64,000 nucleotides of DNA from UBA1444 sp964521625 (lineage in GTDB: Bacteria > Bacillota > Negativicutes > UBA1444). This document shows, piece by piece, positions 57,821 to 64,000 of this stretch; positions within the stretch are counted from its first letter, which is position 1; each line of letters starts with the position of its first letter. The stretch covers positions 1 through 64,000 of the forward strand of contig CAZFSM010000005.1 of assembly GCA_964521625.1 (NCBI GenBank), in the 5' to 3' direction. The notes under the pieces were generated by a model, which was not told where the DNA came from, did not search any database, and saw only the letters and a list, made by a program, of their open reading frames with translations. A program made the position numbers and the translations under genes.

Positions 57821-58760
57821 ATGGTTTGCTGACCTGGTCGTTTACCAATGGTTGAATTTGCCGCGGGGGGAACACTTTACGGATGCACTGCATTTTTTTG
57901 TCTATGACGCTCCGAAAATTTTAGTGCTGCTTGCAGTAGCGATTTTTGTCATCACAATCATCCGTTCTTATTTTCCGCCGCAGAAGACCAAGAAGTTTTT
58001 AAGCCAGAAGCGGACGGTTGTTGGCAATATCCTGGCGGCCCTGATCGGGATAATGACGCCATTTTGCTCTTGTTCGGCTGTGCCGCTGTTCATCGGTTTT
58101 ATCGAGGCAGGCGTGCCACTCGGCGTGACCTTTTCGTTCCTGATTTCGTCACCAATGATCAACGAGGTTGCCCTGATTCTATTGTGGGGAATGTTCGGCT
58201 GGAAAGTCGCTCTATTATATATGGCAAGCGGCTTGACCATCGCCATCATAGGCGGTTGGGTCATTGGCAGGCTGAAGCTCGAACATTGGGTGGAAGAATA
58301 CGTATATCAGACTAAAACCACCGAGGCAGAACTGGTTGAACCGAGTTTTGCCTCACGGCTGCGCGAAGCTGGCGAGTTCACCGTGTCACTGCTGAAATCT
58401 ATCGGTCCCTATATTATTGTAGCGATTGCCATTGGCGGCTGGATACACGGCTATGTGCCCGACAATTTCATCGTGGAGTATGCCGGCCGGGGAAATCCGT
58501 TTGCTGTTCCCTTGGTAGTGGCAATTGGTGTACCATTATATAATAGCGGTTCCGGTATGGTTCCCATCGTGTATGCTTTGCTGGAAAAAGGCTTGCCACT
58601 CGGCACGGCATTGGCTTTTATGATGGCGGTTTCGGCGATTAGTCTGCCGGAAATGATTATTCTGCGCCGGGTGCTGAAACTCCAGTTGGTCATGGTTTTT
58701 GCCGGAATTCTGGCCGTTTCGATTATTGTTACCGGTTATCTGTTCAACTTGGTAGTGTAA
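57813..58760 (+). CDS. ArsP/COG0701-type permease 2
   Basis: 315 residues, about eight helices, with the same TPFCSCSAVPLFIGF motif as the 45.7-kb permease and similar overall layout, but only moderate identity. ATG 57813 after AGAAGGGG; upstream reading frame overlaps arsR and is not used. Coupled to ArsR 2, so efflux of a trivalent arsenical or related metalloid is likely. Confidence 0.87.
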   Translation: MFEWFADLVVYQWLNLPRGEHFTDALHFFVYDAPKILVLLAVAIFVITIIRSYFPPQKTKKFLSQKRTVVGNILAALIGIMTPFCSCSAVPLFIGFIEAGVPLGVTFSFLISSPMINEVALILLWGMFGWKVALLYMASGLTIAIIGGWVIGRLKLEHWVEEYVYQTKTTEAELVEPSFASRLREAGEFTVSLLKSIGPYIIVAIAIGGWIHGYVPDNFIVEYAGRGNPFAVPLVVAIGVPLYNSGSGMVPIVYALLEKGLPLGTALAFMMAVSAISLPEMIILRRVLKLQLVMVFAGILAVSIIVTGYLFNLVV

Positions 58761-58805
58761 GCGTAGTCACAAGCATTAGAAAAGCAGAGACAAGGAGGAG
58801 TAATA

Positions 58806-59249
58806 ATGACAGAACCAAACTACACAATACGAGCGGCTGTTGCAACAGATTTGCCAGTTATCGAAAAACTGTTAGTTGATGCTGACTTGATGCCAGTGGA
58901 ATTGGCTGCGAATCTGGACCGCTTTTTGGTGGCCGAGCAAAATGGAATGGTCGGTGTCATAGGCGGTGAATACGCCGGGGAGGCGGTATTGATCCGCTCG
59001 GTTGCAGTACGGTCAACGATTCGCAATAGCGGCATCGCGTCCGCACTATTGCAGAAGGCGTTGGTCCAGGCAAAAAGCGCAGGTTGCAAAGTCGCATACC
59101 TATTTACCCAAACGGCTGTCGAATATTTTGCCCATCGAGGGTTTCAGGTCGTGCCGCGTTCCGAAGTGCCGCAGGTATTGCTGAACAGCCCGGCGGTGGC
59201 GGTTTGTTGCTGCGCTTCTGCGGTAGCGATGCGACAGGAATTGGTATAG
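58806..59249 (+). CDS. ArsN-like GNAT acetyltransferase
   Basis: 147 residues of the GNAT fold: VRSTIRNSGIASALLQKAL is the acetyl-CoA-binding motif A, preceded by a GVIGGEYAGEAVLIRSVAV beta-strand pair. The C-terminal region (FQVVPRSEVPQ through CCCASAVAM) and the arsenic context match ArsN-type proteins, some of which acetylate organoarsenicals such as phosphinothricin-like arsinothricin. Start ATG after GGAGGAG. Confidence 0.75.
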   Translation: MTEPNYTIRAAVATDLPVIEKLLVDADLMPVELAANLDRFLVAEQNGMVGVIGGEYAGEAVLIRSVAVRSTIRNSGIASALLQKALVQAKSAGCKVAYLFTQTAVEYFAHRGFQVVPRSEVPQVLLNSPAVAVCCCASAVAMRQELV

Positions 59250-59269
59250 CGCTGAGTACGGAGGCGCCG

Positions 59270-61381
59270 GTGGCGGCAAACTCTGAATTTCAGGTAAAGG
59301 GCATTACCTGCATGGATTGTGCGCAGAAATTTGAACAGGCCGTGCGCCAGTTGCCAAATGTGACGCAGGCTTCGCTCAACCTGGTGACAGGCAAGTTGAA
59401 TGTGACGGGAAGCGCTGACTTAATAGCTATCCGCGAGCTGGGTCGGGCCGAGGGCTACACGATTAACCCGGTTGATGAATTAGCGACGCAGTCCGCTGAC
59501 ACGGAACAGTCTGGCGGAGAGCTGTGGCGGGCAATTGGTTCCGGCGTGGCGCTGGCTGCCGGGTTTAGCCTGGAAAAACTGGCTGGTCCGCAGTCGTTGT
59601 ATTTGATGCTGTATGTTGTGGCAATCCTGCTCGGCGGCTGGGGCAATTTCCGCAAGGCGGCCCGGGCGCTGCCGCGCGGCAATTTTAATATGAGCGTGCT
59701 GATGAGCATCGCCGTTATCGGGGCACTGGCGATCGGCCAGTATGAGGAAGGCGCCTCGGTGGCCTTTTTGTACGCGGTGTCAGAAATGTTGGAAGCCTGG
59801 ACGATGGACAAAGCGCGCCGTTCGATCCAGGGCCTGATGGAACTTGCCCCCGGCGTGGCCCGGATTCGTCGGGGCGGCGAAGAAATAAACGTCCATGTGA
59901 GGGAAATTGTCACCGGTGATGTGATGATAGTGCGGCCGGGCGACCAAATCGCCATGGACGGCATCGTTCTCAGCGGCAAATCCAGGGTCAACCAGGCGGC
60001 GATCACCGGCGAGTCGTTGCCATTGGTAAAAAGCCTTGGCGATGCGGTTTTCGCCGGCACGTTAAACGGACCAGGCGCCATGGAAGTGACGGTGACCAAG
60101 TTGGTGCAGGACACGACGTTGGCCCGTATCATCCAGATGGTGGAGAATGCACAGGCCCAGCGGGCGCCGTCGCAGGCGTTTGTGGAAAAGTTCGCTGCCG
60201 TATATACGCCGTTGGTCCTAGTGCTGGCAGCCGTTATCGTGTTCTTTCCGACGCTGCTCTTGGGCTATGAATGGGCGCCCTGGATATACCGGGGGTTAGC
60301 TCTGCTTGTGGTCGCTTGTCCCTGCGCACTGGTGGTTTCGACACCGGTAGCGATCGTCAGCGCGATTGCCACCGCCGCCCGACATGGCGTGCTGATCAAA
60401 GGCGGGATTCATCTGGAAGCGGCTGGGACGTTGCAGGCGATCGCGTTTGATAAGACAGGCACCCTGACCCGGGGCGAGCCGGTCGTAACGGATATCGTGG
60501 CGGTGGGGGACTGGGAGGAAGCTGAACTGCTAAGTCGGGCCGCCGACCTGGAAGCACGTTCGGAGCATCCATTAGCGGCAGCGATTGTGAAAGCGGCCGA
60601 GCTGCAGGGGATCCAAGTGACACCAGCCGATGATTTTACCGCAATTGTCGGTCGCGGCGGCCAGGCGACGGTCGGGGGAGAGCTGATATACATCGGCAAC
60701 AGCCTGTTGTTTAGTGAACTGGGTATCGAAACATTATCAGTTGCCGACACAATCGAGCGACTGCGACGCGAGGGTAAGATAGCAGTACTTGTCGGCACGA
60801 CAGAGGAAATTAAAGGAGTCATTGCGGTGGCCGATACAGTCCGGCCGGATAGCGCCGCAACGCTCAGTGCATTAAAAAACGCCGGGATTCAGCATACGAT
60901 CATGCTGACCGGCGATCACCCAATGGCTGCGCGGGCGATTGCCGCGCAGGTCGGAGTCGATGAATTTCGGGCCGAGCTGCTGCCCGAGGATAAACTGGCT
61001 GCGATAAAGGAACTGCTGGTGCAGTACGGCCAGGTGGCAATGGTCGGTGATGGGATCAACGATGCACCGGCGCTGGCCCTGTCGACGGTCGGCATTGCCA
61101 TGGGCGGCGCGGGAACGGATACGGCGCTGGAGACTGCGGATATCGTGCTGATGGCCGATGACCTTAGCAAGCTGCCCTTTACCATCGAACTAAGCCGCCA
61201 GGCGCTAAAGATTATCCGGCAGAATATCGGTTTTTCCATCTGCATCAAACTTGTGGCTGTGCTGGCAGTTTTCCCCGGCTGGCTGACATTGTGGCTGGCG
61301 ATTTTGGCTGATATGGGGGCGACCATATTGGTGACGCTGAACAGCCTGCGCTTGCTGCGAATAGAGCGAAAAGACGACTAA
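59270..61381 (+). CDS. P1B-type heavy-metal ATPase (Zn/Cd/Pb class)
   Basis: 703 residues. Heavy-metal-associated domain with GITCMDCAQKFE (Cys14, Cys17), TGES, transmembrane CPC metal site (near 350-352), phosphorylation DKTGTLT (Asp near 393), and GDGINDAPALA. The last membrane segment has ILADMGATILV, whose Asp marks the Zn(II)/Cd(II)/Pb(II) subgroup (ZntA/CadA) rather than Cu(I). GTG 59270 with CGGAGG 5 bases upstream is chosen; longer upstream frames overlap the acetyltransferase gene. Convergent with the protease gene, which ends 5 bases away with no evident terminator between. Confidence 0.92.
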   Translation: MAANSEFQVKGITCMDCAQKFEQAVRQLPNVTQASLNLVTGKLNVTGSADLIAIRELGRAEGYTINPVDELATQSADTEQSGGELWRAIGSGVALAAGFSLEKLAGPQSLYLMLYVVAILLGGWGNFRKAARALPRGNFNMSVLMSIAVIGALAIGQYEEGASVAFLYAVSEMLEAWTMDKARRSIQGLMELAPGVARIRRGGEEINVHVREIVTGDVMIVRPGDQIAMDGIVLSGKSRVNQAAITGESLPLVKSLGDAVFAGTLNGPGAMEVTVTKLVQDTTLARIIQMVENAQAQRAPSQAFVEKFAAVYTPLVLVLAAVIVFFPTLLLGYEWAPWIYRGLALLVVACPCALVVSTPVAIVSAIATAARHGVLIKGGIHLEAAGTLQAIAFDKTGTLTRGEPVVTDIVAVGDWEEAELLSRAADLEARSEHPLAAAIVKAAELQGIQVTPADDFTAIVGRGGQATVGGELIYIGNSLLFSELGIETLSVADTIERLRREGKIAVLVGTTEEIKGVIAVADTVRPDSAATLSALKNAGIQHTIMLTGDHPMAARAIAAQVGVDEFRAELLPEDKLAAIKELLVQYGQVAMVGDGINDAPALALSTVGIAMGGAGTDTALETADIVLMADDLSKLPFTIELSRQALKIIRQNIGFSICIKLVAVLAVFPGWLTLWLAILADMGATILVTLNSLRLLRIERKDD

Positions 61382-61385
61382 GTTA

Positions 61386-62249
61386 TCAGGGTTGTTGTGA
61401 TTTTGAGCGCTTCTCGCGCAGTTTTGCGAAGTAATGGTCCATCTCGATCGCAAATATCGTCTGGGGCCTTTGAAACAAAGCAACAAATGCTTTGTCCGAA
61501 CTCATTCCCTGGTTGAGCAGGCGGTAATACTGCAATACCGCTTCAAAGTCGGTTCCAGTCAAATGATGCAGCATTAACAGCGACATTTGGTAGACCGGAT
61601 AGCCTTGCTGGGACAGGGCGGAAAAATCGGCGTAATTCGAGGACATCAACTGCTGGGAGGAGGGAATGGCGTTGGCGGCAAAGACCCTTATGGCTGTTTT
61701 CGCCAGGGAGATTTTCGCTTCCTCCAACCCGGCTTTTTCGCGGGCAATCACCTGAAACAGCTCCGGCGCGGCTTCCACCATCCAGTTGGCTGTTGTTTGT
61801 CGACCAAACTGGCTTTGCACCTGGTGAAAGATTTCGTGCGGTAGCACGCGGAACACTTCAGCTCGGTTGGCATGCAGCGCTGATGTGCCTTTTAGCAGGA
61901 TCAGTGGACGGTTGCCCAGACTGATGCCGGCGGTTGATTGGGCGGTATGGCGGGCTTTCTCAGCTGAATAGCCGTATTGTTGCAGGACTTTTTCATAGGT
62001 TGCCTGATCGGCAGTCACCAGCACCGTCACCGGTTGACGCAGCGGTAGCCGGTATTCTGTCAGCATGTCGGCTACCAGGTCGACTGCGGCTTCCACGTGG
62101 ATGCGGGTCTGTGTCGGCACGTCCGGGTCATACTGGATCTGCAGCCAGGATCGTTCGGATGCTTGCGCCGGCTGTAGCAGGCAAACCATTACCTGAAAAA
62201 AGCATAGCAGCAACAGGCGGAATCCAGCTGTCGCAAACTTTCGGTTCAT
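61386..62249 (-). CDS. Secreted peptidase MA-like metalloprotein
   Basis: 287 residues. Signal peptide (about 1-30). LPHEIFHQ gives the zinc motif HExxH at 138-142, and NWMVEAAPE about 17 residues later supplies a Glu (Glu159 or Glu163) at the third-ligand position of MA-clan peptidases. The rest is mostly helical. Likely envelope protease of unknown target. It lies downstream of the MORN protein gene on the same strand, 44 bases apart. Confidence 0.75.
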   Translation of the reverse strand: MNRKFATAGFRLLLLCFFQVMVCLLQPAQASERSWLQIQYDPDVPTQTRIHVEAAVDLVADMLTEYRLPLRQPVTVLVTADQATYEKVLQQYGYSAEKARHTAQSTAGISLGNRPLILLKGTSALHANRAEVFRVLPHEIFHQVQSQFGRQTTANWMVEAAPELFQVIAREKAGLEEAKISLAKTAIRVFAANAIPSSQQLMSSNYADFSALSQQGYPVYQMSLLMLHHLTGTDFEAVLQYYRLLNQGMSSDKAFVALFQRPQTIFAIEMDHYFAKLREKRSKSQQP

Positions 62250-62293
62250 CGGTCGCAGCTCCCTTCGCCAGCGCTGAAACTTGTTGTATGTCG

Positions 62294-63457
62294 TTAATAG
62301 TCTGTTTTGGTGGTTGTTGCCATGAAATTATACAGCTTTTTGTAAATCGGTCCATAGCCATAATACAATGATAAATTGAACGGTCGTTTGACGATTTCCC
62401 GCAGACCGGCGTCTTGGTTGTTGAAAGCGAAATTTATCTTGTCATAGCCGAGCCGTTCAATTTTTAGACCAATAAAATTATCATCCTGAAAATCCCAGAC
62501 CACCAAGCTGTCCAAAAATTTGCCGGTTTCCCTTGACGGAGCGCCGTAGCGTTCCGTCAAATCTTTGCGGACGGCTTCAAAATTGCTGAGGATATCCTGT
62601 TCGGTGTTGAAAAAAGAGACTTTGCCGAGAAAAAACTTGTCCTGATAGCTGTAGGTCCAGATGAAGGTGGGCTCATTGTTGAACTTACTGAGAAAATAGG
62701 TGTATTCCGTTCCATCGGCTGCTTTGCCGACGCCCCAATAGACACCGTTTTTAAATAAAAACAAATTGGCCGTCACGTAGTTGCCGGGGCGGATTTTCAT
62801 TGCTTTTTCAGCTTCTTCGCGGCTAACGCCCCAGGGAATGTTCAGAAAGCCTTTAAGCGTTCGATTGAGCGCCGGATCATTTGCCGGAAAATTGTTGCTC
62901 CATTCTCCCTGATATTTCACTTTGCCGTCCGGTCCGGTCAATATGCCGAACCCGCTGCGTTTGCCGGCTGCCCAGTCTCCGTCGTAAACTTCGCCGTTTT
63001 TGTAGCGATAGATGCCTTTGCCGTGAAACTCATCCAGGTAAAACTCACCCTCGTAGATTTCACCATTGTAGCGAATGGTTCCGCGAACTCGTTCGCCGTC
63101 TTTGTACTCGGCATCCAGGGCGAGGCCAAAGTTCCAGCGCAGCGAGGCTTTGCCATTCGGCACGCCGCCGGCCATAGTCATGGTTCCGTCAATGATGATG
63201 ACGGTTTTATCATTAGGGATTTGGTAAAACTTGATCTGGATCGGACCTTCGCCGTCCGCCAGTTTGTCTTTACACGGACCGTCCCAACGGATTTCGGTGA
63301 TCTTTAGATCCTTGGCGTGGACGGGGATGCTGAAGCGGCAGCCGTTGGATTTGTTTGTGTTCCAGACTTGTTCGGCGAAAGCAGTGGATGCTGTCATCCC
63401 GAACAGGAGAGCTACGCCGAGCAACAAAATGAAAAAATAGCTTTGGCGATTCAACAC
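62294..63457 (-). CDS. Secreted MORN-repeat protein
   Basis: 387 residues from GTG 63457 (AAGGGAG 8 bases upstream; a TTG follows directly). Signal peptide (about 5-28), a beta-rich section, three MORN-type repeats (about 130-195: YNGEIYEGEF, GKGIYRYKNGEVYDGDW, GFGILTGPDGKVKYQGEW) and a C-terminal domain of unknown fold with RYGAPSRETG. The reading frame extends further upstream but lacks a start with a ribosome site. It follows the phosphatase gene by 25 bases and is probably co-transcribed. Confidence 0.75.
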   Translation of the reverse strand: MLNRQSYFFILLLGVALLFGMTASTAFAEQVWNTNKSNGCRFSIPVHAKDLKITEIRWDGPCKDKLADGEGPIQIKFYQIPNDKTVIIIDGTMTMAGGVPNGKASLRWNFGLALDAEYKDGERVRGTIRYNGEIYEGEFYLDEFHGKGIYRYKNGEVYDGDWAAGKRSGFGILTGPDGKVKYQGEWSNNFPANDPALNRTLKGFLNIPWGVSREEAEKAMKIRPGNYVTANLFLFKNGVYWGVGKAADGTEYTYFLSKFNNEPTFIWTYSYQDKFFLGKVSFFNTEQDILSNFEAVRKDLTERYGAPSRETGKFLDSLVVWDFQDDNFIGLKIERLGYDKINFAFNNQDAGLREIVKRPFNLSLYYGYGPIYKKLYNFMATTTKTDY

Positions 63458-63482
63458 AGGACTCGCTCCCTTCACGCTGAAA

Positions 63483-64000
63483 TTACTGTGATTGTGGCTG
63501 TAACCGGATACAAAGCGCTGAACAATCGTCGCGACGCCGGGGGTTTTCGGCAATTAACCGCAGTTTTTGCAAAGTATCCTCAAATGACTGTACTGGCAGA
63601 TTGTCGCAGTCGGTCAACTGTTCGTAGATACCATCGCTCATAAAATAGAAGTTGTCGCCGGGACGGACGGGGACAGTGAACTCTTGGTATTCGGGCCTAT
63701 CGCTGATTCCGATAAGAGACCCCGGTTTTTTTATGCAAACCGGCAGTTCGTCCGAGGCGGCCCAAAACATGTAGATGCCAGCGGTGGAAAAAGTCAGGTG
63801 CTGCTTCATCAGGTCGAATTCAAAGTAAATGGCTGCGGCATAGGTTTCATCGGTGAAATAATGCAGGATAATTTTGTTGATCCACGCCAGTCGTGACGGC
63901 AGTGAATTGTTCGATGAGAGCGAATGGCGGAAATACGCATTGACGGCGACACCCTGCAACGAACTAGCGACGCCGTGTCCGCTTACATCGAAAAGGAATC
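63483..64000 (-). CDS. PP2C/SpoIIE-type phosphatase, C-terminal part (cut by window end)
   Basis: Only the last 171 codons lie in the window; the frame stays open to base 64000. It enters with FLFDVSGHGVASSLQG, the PP2C metal-binding motif, and ends with DNFYFMSDGIYEQL and RRDDCSALCIRLQ. The sensor or receiver part must lie beyond the window. First visible gene of a minus-strand unit with the MORN and peptidase-like genes. Fourth phosphatase of this family in the window. Confidence 0.88.
   Translation of the reverse strand, partial: FLFDVSGHGVASSLQGVAVNAYFRHSLSSNNSLPSRLAWINKIILHYFTDETYAAAIYFEFDLMKQHLTFSTAGIYMFWAASDELPVCIKKPGSLIGISDRPEYQEFTVPVRPGDNFYFMSDGIYEQLTDCDNLPVQSFEDTLQKLRLIAENPRRRDDCSALCIRLQPQSQ

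Noticed and set aside
1..64000. CRISPR arrays, rRNA operons, complete insertion sequences, phage structural genes, c-di-GMP riboswitches
   Set aside because: Looked for because of the GGDEF/EAL genes and the island context; no regularly spaced repeats, no rRNA-like sequence, no complete transposase and no recognisable riboswitch core were seen by eye. A covariance-model scan would be needed to exclude weak riboswitches.

Overview
The window looks like chromosomal DNA of an anaerobic Gram-negative Firmicute, most probably a Negativicute of the Sporomusaceae type. This is inferred from Firmicutes-type genes with strong AGGAGG ribosome-binding sites (a PheB/UPF0735 ACT protein, DUF2680 secreted protein, EtfBA, [4Fe-4S] Hcp) found together with an outer-membrane TolC-type fragment, NrfHA and anaerobic acyl-CoA metabolism. 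No 16S gene or other decisive marker is present.

Left backbone (1-12.4 kb, + strand): a secreted GDSL hydrolase; a SiaB-SiaC-SiaA-SiaD-like operon (DUF6272 kinase, DUF1987 phosphoprotein, membrane PP2C phosphatase, GGDEF cyclase) followed by a GAF-GGDEF-EAL protein; a HAD phosphatase; release factor 3; an ACT protein-hom-thrB operon; and tRNA-Pro(GGG).

Variable region (12.4-36.7 kb): the 3' half of the tRNA-Pro gene plus its terminator is repeated almost exactly at 32.66 kb and in decayed form at 35.27 kb, and the 35.3-kb terminator recurs at 36.62 kb. The 20.3-kb segment between the first two copies looks like a genomic island. It holds an AbiE toxin-antitoxin pair, small membrane proteins, and a metabolic block: a sigma-54 activator, a -24/-12 promoter, a branched-chain-type ABC importer (livGFKHM order), three acyl-CoA dehydrogenases, EtfBA, a fused CoA-transferase and a glycerol kinase. 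This suggests uptake of an organic acid or amino-acid-like substrate, CoA activation by transfer, and flavin-linked oxidation or reduction. Two shorter segments beyond it carry a beta-propeller lipoprotein with a zinc-ribbon membrane protein, and two small secreted proteins. No integrase was seen.

Right half: a DMT exporter with an FxLYD protein, an orphan Flp pilin missed by length filters, nrfHA divergent from hcp (nitrite and nitrosative stress), and a two-component system with a Met/Gly-rich sensor loop beside a Met/Gly-rich secreted protein. Next come two arsenic/metal clusters (45.7-50.2 kb: ArsP-type permease, ArsR, Acr3, ECF sigma factor, CMD protein, small membrane protein, DGC protein; 57.4-61.4 kb: ArsR, permease, ArsN-like acetyltransferase, CPC-type P-ATPase). 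Between them lie a TetR regulator with duplicated operators and a truncated TolC, and two very large PP2C sensor phosphatases, one fused to an RsbW-like kinase domain. The window ends with a metalloprotease-like protein, a MORN protein and another PP2C phosphatase cut by the window edge. In all, four SpoIIE/PP2C-type phosphatases occur in 64 kb.
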